Positions 51,001 through 61,840 of a stretch of DNA of 64,000 nt are shown piece by piece; positions within the stretch are counted from its first letter, which is position 1, and the number at the start of each line of letters is the position of its first letter. The notes beneath the pieces were generated by a model. It saw nothing but the letters and a program-made list of their open reading frames with translations, searched no databases and was not told where the DNA came from. Both the position numbers and the translations under genes were made by a program. This stretch comes from Plectrocnemia conspersa (taxonomy: Eukaryota > Arthropoda > Insecta > Trichoptera > Polycentropodidae). The stretch is taken from NCBI GenBank assembly GCA_009617715.1, contig VTFK01000002.1, forward strand, positions 2,418,001-2,482,000, in the 5' to 3' direction.

Positions 51001-53336
51001 CAGTCGCGTACCGTGATATACTTTCCCTTTCGCTCGCTCGCGTATTAAGTGACGATAGTGAGCGAGAGATAAGAGCGTGCGTTCCGCACGTCTTTATCTC
51101 TCACACTCATCACTTAACACGCGAGTAAGTATCTCACCGTACGTGCCTGATTAATGTTAGCCTAATTTATTATATGTTTGCGATTTATTATATAAGATAT
51201 TACTTTTAATCTGTATTAGTATACAATCCCAATATTATATTTATATTATTTGCTCCTAAAATGCAAATATCAATAATCTTTAATGAGATTTATAGGTGGT
51301 GATGGAACTTGGAGAGACCAAATGACATTACCTAACATCCTGAAAGAGTTTAATCCTCAATTAAATGGCTATTCACTTGGAACTGGAGAGTATTTTTTCC
51401 GTGATTCGCATTTAAATGTAGCATTTCCTGTAGCATCTAGTTTAGATGCTGTAATGCAAGCCAAGGTAAGTCTTATCTAAAATTCATCATAATAATAAAT
51501 ATAATTGCTATTATTTTAATCACAGGTTCTGGTCAAGAGAATAATGAAAGACGCGACGATTGATTTTAAAAATGATTGGAAGATGATCACTGTATTTTTT
51601 GGTGCCAACGATATTTGCACATTAGAGTGTTTCAATAAAACAGCAGGATCTGCTTCAGGATATATAAATAGTATAACGAAAGCCTTGGACTATCTTCAAG
51701 ACAACTTACCTAGGACTTTTGTTAATTTGATTCCAGTGCTCGGTATGCTTTGCTATTTTTTTATATATTTATTTTTTGTGATACATGTATAATTTATTTT
51801 TATAGATGTGACTGTATCTGTAAGAATAAAAAGATCAATCCAGTGTCATTTGGTACATAGATTATTCTGTATGTGTTATCATAATCAAGGATACGATCCT
51901 ATTCCGTATATGGGAGCAATGGCAAGAAGTTATCAACGTTCTTTGGATAATCTTGTAAGTATTTACATATAAATTTTGAAACATATAAACAAGAAAGTTT
52001 TAAAGGTAGCTGTCACATCTAAAACTTTGATATTTATGCAATTGTCATTTTAGTAGAAATATTAAGTTTAAGGTATATTATGTAAATTAAATTGTATATA
52101 AATAATAATATTACGATTTAAAATTTGAGGGGACTACTAAAAGCTAAAAATAATTTAGAAAGAGTCATCTTTCGTTTGTTTCTGTAACTAAGTAGATGAA
52201 CCAAAATTGAATTTAAAAAAGACATCTTTCGTTCGTTACTGTAACTAGTTAAATGAGTCTGTCTAAAAATATGGTTTTAAACTATGATAATCTTTACTAT
52301 TTATATATTTCTTATATAGTTGTATATGTTTTAATTTAAATGTTTAATTAACTATAAATGCGTAGATATTTTAAATGTAGAATATTTATAAATATACATT
52401 ATTCTATATATTAAACATTTATATAAATATACTTATATTACATATATTTGATTTTTGATTGAATACGAATAAACTGCAAAGTATACAAATGCTTTTACCT
52501 TTGCAGTGCGCAAGGGATAAAATGTTATCAAAGTATAACCATGAAATTTTATTTGAACATAAATTTTCGATTTCGCAGAAGGTTCTAATATATTATTTTT
52601 TTTATTTACCCTAGATAAACATGTATTTACATATATAGAGCGATTCTGCTTTTTCGTGTATTGTTTTTCATAATGATCTTTGCTTATCACGATCGCGTCC
52701 AGTCGAGCTTTCAATTCAAGAAGAGCTTTCAATTTTACGCCCGAAAAATTTTTATTTTCAGATCGATACAGGGAGATACGACAAACGTGATGATTTTACA
52801 GTCGTGATACAGCCTTTTGATAAATTATTCAATCTGCCAAAAGACCCGAAGCGATATTTAGACGAAGTCATGGACATCTCTTACATAACATACGACTGCT
52901 TTCATTTTTCGCAAAAGGGCCACGCAATGGGTAATTATTATTATTATGTTATTTTCTGTAAATTTTACTTTATATGTTACAGCTCAGTCATGCGCAAGTA
53001 CTGTTAGAAAACACATATTAATTCATTCTTAATGAGATTATTCCGCACAAGTACTCAGAGTTTGTTTTGCATCCTCTTTGTTCGCCATAATTTAAGCAAC
53101 TCAATTAACAATGTCAGGTTTAACTTTGAACCGCTCGCAAATCACGTGCATGCCTTGATTATCTCTTTTTTTCAGCTGCTAATCTGTTGTGGAACAATCT
53201 GCTGGAACCAGTCGGTAGAAAGTCGGCGATGAAAATGGATTTCTTGATGCAAAAGTTCATATGTCCATCACAGAACGCGCCATATTTTTTCACGCTTAAA
53301 AATTCTAAAACATTTTTAGAGACTGGAAGACAGTGA
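45065..53336 (+). CDS. Phospholipase B1-like GDSL lipase (SGNH hydrolase), secreted
   Basis: Eight exons join in phase to give 424 residues: 45065-45163, 45334-45381, 50660-50921, 51296-51465, 51526-51742, 51806-51954, 52762-52930 and 53176-53336. The product matches animal phospholipase B1/lysophospholipases. These enzymes hydrolyse acyl chains from phospholipids at the cell surface or outside cells. A signal peptide ends at about residue 20. Catalytic blocks are seen in order: [10 protein letters not shown] with nucleophile Ser110, the GVSWCIGGDGTW signature across the exon 3/4 junction, [11 protein letters not shown] with Asn221, and [11 protein letters not shown] with Asp360 and His363. 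No C-terminal membrane anchor follows, so it is probably secreted. Exon 2 is only 48 bp (16 codons, two Cys) and is the least certain part. A 5' leader exon begins after a poly-T acceptor ending at 44934, so an upstream non-coding exon is expected. All catalytic residues are intact. It is unrelated in sequence to the Osiris genes. Confidence 0.88.
46644..46675. repeat. Two copies of a 15-mer, 17-bp period
   Basis: AAACTTTTGATACCA occurs twice, separated by TA. It is a simple local duplication. Confidence 0.6.
47099..47145. repeat. Two-copy repeat, 26-bp period
   Basis: AACCAACAAGTTAACTGCAT followed by A recurs after 26 bases with one substitution. It is a local duplication upstream of the retroelement relic. 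Confidence 0.6.
47820..48400 (+). mobile_element. Jockey-type non-LTR retrotransposon fragment (reverse transcriptase)
   Basis: Conceptual translation with a few stops and frame changes recovers consecutive reverse transcriptase landmarks of the jockey clade. These are [20 protein letters not shown] (the D-x-x-x-AFD-x-VWH-GL region), [16 protein letters not shown] (the PQGSVLGP-LY region), FSDDTIIQ (the catalytic FADD box with the first residue of the pair kept) and [18 protein letters not shown] motif of the form [18 protein letters not shown] then corresponds to the thumb-region KYLG-LD segment. It is truncated at both ends, carries several in-frame stops and is inactive. It lies in sense orientation in intron 2 of the lipase gene. 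Confidence 0.8.
48440..48660. other. Unassigned higher-complexity segment next to the retroelement
   Basis: The segment has near-balanced composition and begins GGCGTATGCACACG. Near its end, at about 48594-48606, the inverse-type word CACGCATACGCAT appears. This may be terminal inverted repeats of a small DNA element or continuing, unrecognisable 3' sequence of the retroelement. No coding match is evident. Confidence 0.3.
51000..51150. mobile_element. 151-bp GC-rich foldback MITE in lipase intron 3
   Basis: Almost the whole segment is one imperfect inverted repeat. The ends read TCAGTCGCGTACCGTGATAT and, in reverse complement, TCAGGCACGTACGGTGAGAT. Further matching blocks such as CTCGCGTATTAAGTGA / CTCGCGTGTTAAGTGA run to a central CGTGCGTTCCGCACG turn. 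It is strikingly CG-rich for this locus. It has no coding capacity. It fills 40 percent of the 374-bp intron 50922-51295 and leaves the splice sites clear. A non-autonomous DNA transposon is the best reading. Confidence 0.75.
51955..52761 (+). other. Intron 6 of the lipase gene
   Basis: An 807-bp intron (CTT|GTAAGT to ATTTTCAG|ATC). It contains a degenerate duplication at 52160-52256 and, at 52686-52700, the 15-mer ATCACGATCGCGTCC also present at 25978-25992. A 99-codon minus-strand frame here is not gene-like. Confidence 0.55.
52160..52256. repeat. Imperfect duplication, about 56-57-bp period
   Basis: CATCTTTCGTTTGTTTCTGT with AACTAAGTAGATGAA recurs as CATCTTTCGTTCGTTACTGT with AACTAGTTAAATGA. 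It is a diverged local tandem duplication. Confidence 0.6.
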
Positions 53337-53478
53337 AACTAAAATTAAAAACCAAATCTTTTTATATGAACAATCTTACTGATTAAGTATTATCCGGCGT
53401 ATATGAAATGTCATATTCTTAATTTAAACCTATGCTTTAAAATTGATACTTGATTTATGTACAATTTTTTAGTATTTT

Positions 53479-53484
53479 AATAAA
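53479..53484 (+). terminator. Polyadenylation signal of the lipase gene
   Basis: AATAAA lies 143 bases after the stop codon at 53334-53336 and is followed by AT-rich sequence. Confidence 0.5.
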
Positions 53485-53810
53485 TTTAATATAATATAAG
53501 AGATATTAATAAAATATATTAGTTTCAATACAATATGTGATATAATAAAAATAATCTAACTTTTAAAATGATTAATATATTTTTAATTAACATTTTAAAG
53601 TAAAATTAATTGTCAGTATGTACAAAAGATAAATAAGTAAGATAGATCAAAATCATACTGAATATTTGACATGAATTTTTCTTAATATACATCACTCAAT
53701 ACACAAAAATATTGATAATGTTTTAAATACTGGTAACTATAAAAATAAATAGTAGCGTAGCAATTATAGCCAAATATTTATATGTTAAGGCAAGAATATG
53801 ATTACTGATA

Positions 53811-53875
53811 TTTTGTCAAAAATAAGTTATAATAACAATCAGCCTATGTTTTTCACTGCTCGAAAACAGCTATAA
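53811..53875 (+). repeat. Dispersed repeat, copy B
   Basis: Matches 13955-14047 in two blocks: TTTTGTCAAAAATAAGTTAT with ATAA, and CTCGAAAACAGCTATAA. The spacer is shorter than in copy A. Confidence 0.45.
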
Positions 53876-54101
53876 TAACACGTTAACTGCTTTATTCTAT
53901 GGGTGCCAAACAAATAAATGTGTTTTTACATTTGCCTCGCTCTTGTTTTTTCCTCAAAATTTATTTCAGGCTAAGAAAGAAGTTATATTTCATGTATATA
54001 TCGAAGACAGATAAGATATTAATGTATTTAGATTAAAAACCGTTACACTGAAAATCCATGAATGCTATTTAAAAAAATAATAACATATTGATTCTAACAA
54101 T

Positions 54102-54133
54102 CCCAGGCGTATAATTTTTATTATACGCCTAGG
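54102..54133. repeat. Hairpin with 14-bp arms and 4-base loop
   Basis: CCCAGGCGTATAAT and ATTATACGCCTAGG pair at 13 of 14 positions around TTTT. It is about 770 bases past the lipase stop, too far to be its terminator. It may be a structured RNA element or a small palindrome of mobile origin. Confidence 0.6.
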
Positions 54134-54667
54134 AGTAAGATAATTTTACGTATATTTTCATAATTATTTATGCAGCTATTTATTTATTATTTTTTTATAT
54201 TGCATTTAAAGTTAATTATAGAATAAAACCAAGAATTCTAAACGTTTTATTGTTTTGCTTTATTTTACTACTTTATTGTATTACTATGTTTTAATAAATT
54301 ATTTTACATGTTTTTATATATTATTTAGCTTTTTTGTATTTTTTTATTAATATTTCAGAAGCTCTAAATATTGTTTTATAATAATATAAATAATTTTTTA
54401 TTACTTTTATTTATTTCATACTTTTTAATTTATTAGTATTACTTTCTATAAAAATCATTTAAAATCAAATATAAAAAAATAATATATATATTGTTTAAAT
54501 TTATTATTTCTTTAGTTATATGTACGTATATGTAAATATGTAACTATCTGGGGTACCTCAAAACAATAAAAGATCAACCACCGTACATGTACGGCGATAC
54601 GCATAAGGGGTTAATAGTTAACAAATTGTATAATTAGTCAGTTGTAGTATTGAAAGTATTATAAATA

Positions 54668-54712
54668 CATGCACACACACATATATGTGTATGTGTATAT
54701 ATATATATACAT
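54668..54712. repeat. CA/TG/TA microsatellite
   Basis: Runs of CA, then TATG/TGTG, then (TA)n make a compound dinucleotide repeat. Length is likely to vary between individuals. Confidence 0.7.
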
Positions 54713-55223
54713 CTATGTATTAGTTGTATTACTGTATTCATTATATCTAATAATAGCCTAAAATAATTAAACAAGTTAGACTATTTTATGCGCATCTTTT
54801 AACATTATATCAAGGCCATGTTTTATGTTATATAACCAAGCATTTAAATTGCCTATTATTATTTAATAATTATGTATACTTTGTATTTAAAAGCTGACAT
54901 TTCATGGTGTGCCAACAAATATGTTACTTATCGTAATTTGTGTTTAAAAGTATATTTACGATATTTATTTAAATGTATGTATGTTAAAATTCCAAAGAAC
55001 GACATAATGTAGTTTTATATGTAATGTATTTTAGAATAATAAATCTAAATATAAAACTAAAAGTAATTTTACTATGTGATTTTTTAATAAAAATAAAGTG
55101 GCTACTATTAAAGAAATTAATAAAGATACTTGTATTGAAAATGAAAGTCTTTAATACGTTTAAAGTTGTAATATATTTTCGAATTGATAATAATATAATA
55201 TCAGTATTTGATCCTTATGAATA

Positions 55224-55319
55224 TTATATAAGGAGTATTTTATAAATCAGAAGAATAACTTGACTCCTTTCTAGGACGCGAAGGATCTTTCTCACCAAGG
55301 CTACCTTGTTTCGACTCAT
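55224..55319 (-). other. Downstream exon with a short second ORF
   Basis: On the minus strand a clean acceptor (CTTTTTATTTTCACAG) directly precedes ATG 55319-55317 and a 31-codon frame to TAA 55226-55224 (MSRNKVALVRKILRVLERSQ and 11 more residues, basic then hydrophobic). The matching donor, CTGAG|GTAATT at 55497/55496, lies in the 3'UTR of the 70-residue gene. The exon could be plain 3'UTR, a second small cistron, or the coding start of another transcript. Confidence 0.35.
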
Positions 55320-55616
55320 CTGTGAAAATAAAAAGAAAAGGCTGTAAGTGAAATGTAATTAAACTTTAATTAGAATAAATTGAAAAATAATAGTTTGTTA
55401 TATTTAAACGTCTAGCGTTTTATCAACGATTAAATTATCAATAACAAAGGTTAAAAGTACACTATTATTATTGTAAGTATAATATAACATAATTACCTCA
55501 GATACTCGACGATCTTGTACTGCCTTGGCATTAATCCACAATTCACATTTTTCACTAAACTTCACAATGGCACATTATGAACACAAATTGGCACTGATTT
55601 TGGCGATGTGAGACTT

Positions 55617-55829
55617 TCACGTCTTGATCGCCAGACCAAAGTACTGCTTGCTAGAAGCCTTGGAGATTGTGGAAGAAGAAGAGCTGTCTGAGCTGGAACT
55701 GTCGTATCTTCTTAAGTTGGTCTTGGGAGCCAACTTTTGCTTCTTGGCCTTGTTCTGGTCAGGGTGAAGGATTTTATCGATTATCTGCCTGATCTGCGAG
55801 TGCTTCCTCTCGAATGGATTGGGATACAT
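55617..55829 (-). CDS. Small basic, Ser-rich protein of unknown family
   Basis: A 70-residue single-exon frame on the minus strand begins MYPNPFERKHSQIRQIIDKI. A predicted amphipathic helix (about residues 11-21) is followed by a Lys/Gln-rich stretch (24-41), a serine/aspartate run (about 44-53), and the ending KQYFGLAIKT. It is balanced in G+C unlike its surroundings, has a TATA box about 95 bases upstream of the ATG with sensible start spacing, and is free of introns in the coding part. I do not recognise the family. It lacks a signal peptide, so it is probably cytoplasmic or nuclear. Small size, a TATA promoter, a CRE and a basic N-terminal helix with a Ser-rich acidic tract would suit a small signalling or regulatory protein, but that is speculation. 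A strong donor (55497|55496) and acceptor (55320|55319) downstream suggest an intron in the 3'UTR. Confidence 0.6.
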   Translation of the reverse strand: MYPNPFERKHSQIRQIIDKILHPDQNKAKKQKLAPKTNLRRYDSSSSDSSSSSTISKASSKQYFGLAIKT

Positions 55830-55889
55830 TTTGATTTGAACTTTAAAAATTTAGCTGTGTAAAGACTGCTTTGTCGTTGGCTGTCAACG

Positions 55890-55928
55890 ATGCTATGACC
55901 GTCCGGTTTTACAACCTTCGCTTATATA
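55890..55928 (-). promoter_or_regulatory. Core promoter of the small minus-strand gene
   Basis: On the minus strand, TATATAA (plus-strand 55922-55928) is followed about 30 bases later by GTCATAG, an initiator-like word near 55892. This gives a 5'UTR of about 60-65 bases before ATG 55829. Confidence 0.6.
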
Positions 55929-55971
55929 CCACTGACCGTCAGTCATATGGGCAGGTCTCAGTACCGGTCTT

Positions 55972-55979
55972 TGACGTCA
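55972..55979. promoter_or_regulatory. CRE palindrome TGACGTCA
   Basis: This perfect 8-bp cAMP-response/ATF site lies about 45 bases upstream of the TATA box. A half-type TGACGTC occurs at about 56082-56088, and a CATATG E-box at 55944-55949. The spacing is typical of CREB/ATF-responsive promoters. Response to cAMP or stress is inference. Confidence 0.5.
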
Positions 55980-57254
55980 CGTCGAACGACTGTCCCGCCA
56001 TTGAAAAAACCCAGACCTTGTGAACTTATGACACACGCAATTTTGGTAAGGGCAAATATTGGCATTTTTTGGTACTCCCCTATGACGTCTTCCAAAAACA
56101 TTTTTCCAATACGCTATTAAGATTAATTAGCCCAAATTTTCAAAATCCTTGAACGTGTCCTTTGATCACATTAAGTTATTTGAATAACAAATGTATCTAT
56201 TAATAGGTGAAAATAACCTCCTAAATTTACAAAAAATGCATTAATAATAAATACATTTATATCATGATAGCATGGCTAAGATAATAAACAAACATATACG
56301 TATAATACTATATTTAAGTCAAACTGAGGCTTAGAATTAATTCCTCCAGTACGTATTAATATATACAGCATACGAATTATGTTAATTGGAGCATTTAGGC
56401 TCACACTCAAAACATACTTTTTCTTGTAGTACGCATAAGGGTATTTTATGTAATAAAAAAATATAAAATATACACAAATTACTCTCATATTTATTTTAAA
56501 TTTATTATTTTAAAAACATAATATATTATTTTAGGTTCCGTTCAGATCTAATATCATTTTAAATATTTTAAATTATACTCTATGTATTTAAGAGGAATCA
56601 AGCACGTGTGAATATGTTTGCGTTATTGCTATAATTGTGACCAAATTAATAAAAGTAGGCACAAGTCAATAAATTATAGAATTATCTATAAGAAAATATA
56701 CATTTTTTTTGAGATATTTCATATCATAGAATAACAATCTAAATATTTCGTCCAAAAATGTAAAAAAATGAGTAATTATATACATCTATTGATAAATTAT
56801 AATATTTTACTACGCATATTATACCTTACTATTTACTAGAAAATTCTAAATGTAATTTAAGAAATACCCATACCTATGTTTATATGGTAATTAAAAATAT
56901 ATTACAGTCATCAATAAATAGAATTGATTGTGAAATATTTGATACGAATTTAACGAATATTTAATGTCGTTGTCATAAACATTGACTCAAATTGCAATAG
57001 ATGCCAAATTAATATTTTTAATTAATCCAAAAATTACATCCACAAACAATTACAACTGTTAAATGGCACAAATGTAATAAACAAACATTGAATATATGTA
57101 ATACGTAGAAACGACAGAAAAAAAATATTTTAAATAATAACAACGAACATTTCTGTATTCAATTAAAGCGTAAAAATGATAATAATATAACGATTGCGAT
57201 TCATTAATTAATAAACATGGATATATTTTATGTATTGTGTATAATAATTGAAGT

Positions 57255-57267
57255 CACGTGTCACGTG
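57255..57267. promoter_or_regulatory. Two CACGTG E-boxes separated by one base
   Basis: Palindromic CACGTG at 57255-57260 and 57262-57267. Such sites are bound by bHLH factors of the Myc/Max, USF/MITF and CLOCK classes. Tandem spacing of 7 bp is unusual. Function is inference. Confidence 0.35.
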
Positions 57268-57348
57268 TAGTTGTTTTTAATATTGATAATAATTTATTTA
57301 ATTTATCTCATGTTTAAATGATATGAGGGGACTGCGCGCAATCGATTC

Positions 57349-57395
57349 TTGACCCTAAAGAGGTCAAAACAAGCCTGTATTCAAATCGAGGGTCA
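57349..57395. promoter_or_regulatory. Nuclear-receptor half-site cluster
   Basis: TTGACCCTAAAGAGGTCAA (57349-57367) holds TGACCC and AGGTCA as an everted repeat with 5-base spacer, followed by GGGTCA at 57390-57395. Ecdysone-pathway receptors in insects use AGGTCA half sites in various arrangements. Whether this one is used is unknown. Confidence 0.35.
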
Positions 57396-60300
57396 CGGTT
57401 ATGTTTGAACTCAGTTTCGCGCGATAACTTATAGTTTGTTTTAAAAAGAAAAATGGGCGAGTTAAACTGTTCTTGGATTTGAACGCTGGTTATAATATAC
57501 GGTTAGCCATTTAATCTCGATTAGTGCTTAATTGCCGTAATCAAAGAGTTCTGTTTAACTATTAATTGTAAAATGCAACGTTTTAATTGTATACGTGTTG
57601 TAATGTACATAATAAATATGCAAAAAATTAACACGTTCAAATAGCACAAAAGTAAACTGCATTTTTGCGGCAAAGGAATTAATATCCTGTTGGGAATTTG
57701 TAAAATTTAATGTACCGTTTGATTACCGCAAGTGCGTCACATACGTAAAAATAAAATAAATATTACTATCATGGAAAGTTAATAATAAAGATAAACATTC
57801 TCTGTGTGGCCTGTTTTTATTCGCAAAAAAGAGTAATTAGCTAATGTGGAAAAATCTGGTTTTACTGGTTGTGAAATATTTTTAATTAAGTACGATATTT
57901 ATTTATTAATTTAATTTTTAGAAAAATCTGGTTTCAATAATAAAAAATCTAATCAATTACAATATACAGTAAAACATCGGTTTTTGTTGACTTTGGATAT
58001 CGTCGGTTTCGGTTTTAGTCGTTTGTCGGGAAAAATGTTTTTGTGTTTTTTTATTGATTGCAAGTGTTAACACATGCTACAATACATGTGGATTTTTAGA
58101 GGTTCGTGAATATTAATATTTATGAAATATATTAAATAAAATGAAATGTGATCTAAGGTATGTGAGTGATGATATAACATAAGCTTAAAAATACAACTGG
58201 TAACTAGCATAGCAACAAATTCTATATAAACTCCGTTATAATGTATGTAAAATTAATCCGAGTGGTAAAATTTTTTTCTTGGATACTAAAGTTTCTATTT
58301 TTAAATAGATGTATTATTTATTAAACATTTCATAAGAAAATAATCGGTTTTAAATATACGGTGCTAGAAGTGTGTTTTTTTAATATTTATTATACATAGT
58401 TTTTAACGAAAATATGCAAAGCTGATTAGTATGCTTAAAATATGTTTTCATTCTTAGTCAAAATTCAGGTCTTAATATATATTTAACATTTTAGGAAAGT
58501 AATTTATTAAACAATAAATACAGTCTGTATATGTATTAAATAAAATTAAGGGTATATTAAAAATGTGAATGTGAAATAATTCATATAACATGTTAAGGTC
58601 GAAAACGTAAAAAGGTCTTAGCATCGCTGAAGCAAACCCAATTTCAAGCTATTTTAAATTGAAGCACAAAACACTTTATTTATCAAGTTATAAGTGAAAC
58701 TTAAAAATCACTATTATTTGTTTATTTGTATTATATTGATTCAAAATAAAATCTCATTTTAAAAATACAACCTAACCCCACCTCTTGGTATTTTTTTGAC
58801 ATAATTGAACATTTTGGTTTTATCTTATCCTCTTTATTCTCTAAACCTTGTTCTCTCTGGCTATTTATTCATATCAATCGATGAAACACTTTCTAGATAT
58901 AAAAATATAAAAAATAGTATATCTTAAAAAAATATTTTCTGAATCAATAAAATTAACATTTAAAACTTATTTTTTTTTTGCTTACAAAAAAAGACATTTC
59001 TCTTAGAATTACTTAGCATTAGAGAGAGATTCGTGTATATTTTTGTAGCAGCATCCGTGTTTTGCCTTATATGTATATTTATTTTCTATAGTTCGTTAGC
59101 CCAATTTTGTTCTTGAAAGGCTAGTAGATTACTTAGTTTGGAAACGACAATCCCTTGTTAAGACAGACATTTCCTCTTCATCGTAATTATTTTAAAATTG
59201 CCTTTAATAATAGTTCTAAAATGAACATTCTTATAGTATCATATATTTAACACAATTAGGCCAATTCGACACGATCGTTGATTAATGCGTATTAATTGGT
59301 ATTTCACCATTCCACAAATGTATATTTAATTGGTTTATTTTAAGATTACGGAAGCGTTATAATAAATTCAATCAATTTTACTGTACAAAATCACTTATGG
59401 TTTTTTACAACTTTGTTTACATGTTATATGAACAGTCGCATTAATGACAATCATAAATTTCGCATCTTACGTTTTTAGGGTATGTGATACGAAAAATATT
59501 TTTTTATAATATATTTGAGCATTGAAAATATTTTACGTGACATTTTAACAATTCACCGTTTTATTTTATATGTATTATACAACACATTAAGTTCATTGTA
59601 TTCTAGAAAAATAAATATTAATGATGATTGTATTATATGTATACAAACAACAACCACTAACTACATGGTTACAATGTCAGATTAAGCTAAACTAAGTTTT
59701 TCTAATTTCGTAGAATTTTTATCAAACCTCAATTGGTTTCTAAGCAGAATTTAATTGTGTATCAATAACTATAATCCTAAACTTACTATAGTAGTAGTAA
59801 TAGCACAAAATGACCATTATATATTATTATTGTAAACGTAACTCAGTTGCATGTCAGTAAATACGAATTTAATATGATTGTTTTTTTTCTATAGGGGTCA
59901 TGTTAAGCTGCGACAGATTTCCATTCAGTACGTTAATTATTAGAGTTCAATGTTACATACATGACGATGGGAAAATACAATGTTCTGAGAATTATTCTGT
60001 AGTTTGCATATTATGTGCGCCATACATGATAAAAAAATCTTCTCAAGTTAACAATAAACAATAATTCATTTTATATCATAATGCGTTACACGAGCTAGCT
60101 TAAATTTAATGAAAGTTAATAAGAATTACCAAAAAAACTTCATTCAATCACTTATTCACAAAAACGTATTATCTAATATGAATTTGGTACAAATAGAAAC
60201 ACTATCGATTCTAACAATGTATGCTGCGAAACGATTCCCTTGAGTCGCATTAACATGTATATATGTAAAAGCTTTTATAAACTGCCAGTATCGAAGCATT

Positions 60301-61840
60301 TGATATAGGCAACATAAATATATATCATAATATTGTATTAGCTGACGAATAGTTAGTAAGCAAATTCTTTTAATAAATACTTTTATATAAATGTAGTATT
60401 ATTATTACCTACATACATTACTTCTATATTTTAATTAAATAAATTCCTATAAATTTAACTCTTAATATTTTTTTTATATTTTTCGTTAATATTTACCAAC
60501 TCAACATTTAAGTTTTCTTTAAATTGAATGGCCAATTTAAGAATGACTTAATTTGTAAAGAAAATTTACACATATTATAATATTATAAAATATAATGTAA
60601 ATTTTATTTTGATCTTAATAATTTATTTAAAAAATATATGTTTACACAATTAAACATATAAATAGAATCATATATTTATTTACTACATTTATAAAATATT
60701 TTTAAGTTGAATTGTAAATTAAATTCCAACGGTAAATGATTGATATATATATTTATATATGACTAATCCAAATTGCAAATGAATATAGTATTTATACATA
60801 TGTATATTACTTTACACACACTTATGAAAAGGTATTGCATAACGTTATGTTATTTTGAATAAAATTTCTAATAATAGAACAAAGTTCATACTAATACAAG
60901 TTGTACATGTAGGCATTGTGTTAATTTAGTAATATTACAAACTACAAAAAAAATGTAAAGAAGATGATTAACGCTTATTATAATAATATAACAAAGTACA
61001 CTACACACGGTAAATTTAATTTAAAGTAATTTCATGGGTATAGTAAGGATCTAATTAATTTTCAGTATTAATCATTATTATTTTTCTTAAACTTTTATTA
61101 TTCTGAAACCAATTTTAAGATGTAAAGAAAATTAATTTATTAAAAATTTACATTGCCTCTAATTATGTGGCTTAGTTATAATTTTAGCAATCATAATCAA
61201 TTTGATGTATCAATACATATTCAGCATGCATTAAGAATTAAATTTCAAATTCAGTTTATAATTGAATTTTAATTATTTCACAGAATTTATGAATAATTTT
61301 CAACATAAAAAGTTATCGTATTGACCGTTTCAGTTAGCGTCTCCGGAGGATTTCCCCGTGAAAGTTTGTTCAAAATAAACATTTGCAAAACATGACTGTA
61401 CAAGTTTAAACCAGGAAAATTTTATCATACGTCAATGCATCCATTTAAAAGACAAATTATCACTAAAAACGTTAAGTTTGCGTCAGATTTAAAATTCGAT
61501 TGTCTCCTTTTTACAAAACAAATATTCTGATTCGACTTTTGTAACGATTCCTATAAAAAAATGTTCAGCGATCATTATTAAGAATTAACTTGACGACAAA
61601 ACTGCTTGACGTCATACATGTACAATTTCAAAGAAAGTTTTTGCCTTTGCTAAAGAATAATATTAATGACAAATTTAAATGAAAAAAAGCGTCAAAGACG
61701 CTGTGTGTGAAAAAAACATGATATATGTGCGCGAAAATTTTATGAACGCTCTTCTGCTCGAAAATTTATTATAAAATATTTATATACGTTTGGCTGCGTC
61801 TTTTTTGTGCTTTTACTGTCAATATGTACACATTTTTCAG

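Larger units (their letters stand above)
53490..55200. other. Intergenic region between the lipase and the small minus-strand gene
   Basis: AT-rich. It holds copy B of the dispersed repeat (53811-53875), a hairpin with 14-bp arms (54102-54133) and a CA/TA/TG microsatellite (about 54668-54712). It probably contains the 3' end of the minus-strand transcript, with an AATAAA on that strand near 54966 as one possibility. No gene is supported. Confidence 0.55.
56000..61840. other. Gene-free AT-rich region
   Basis: No coding exon, RNA gene or mobile element is supported across this 5.8 kb. Better-than-background motifs are the double CACGTG at 57255-57267 and the AGGTCA cluster at 57349-57395, both within a less AT-rich patch (about 57240-57540). 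Other slightly more complex patches lie at about 57990-58060 and 59020-59180. It is probably upstream regulatory DNA of a gene outside the window or of the small minus-strand gene. Confidence 0.5.

Noticed and set aside
55268..55316. Short resemblance to the conserved 3' end of small-subunit rRNA (minus strand, CGAAACAAGGTAGCC)
   Set aside because: Only about 15 bases match and the flanks do not continue as rRNA. It lies just inside a probable exon of the minus-strand transcript.
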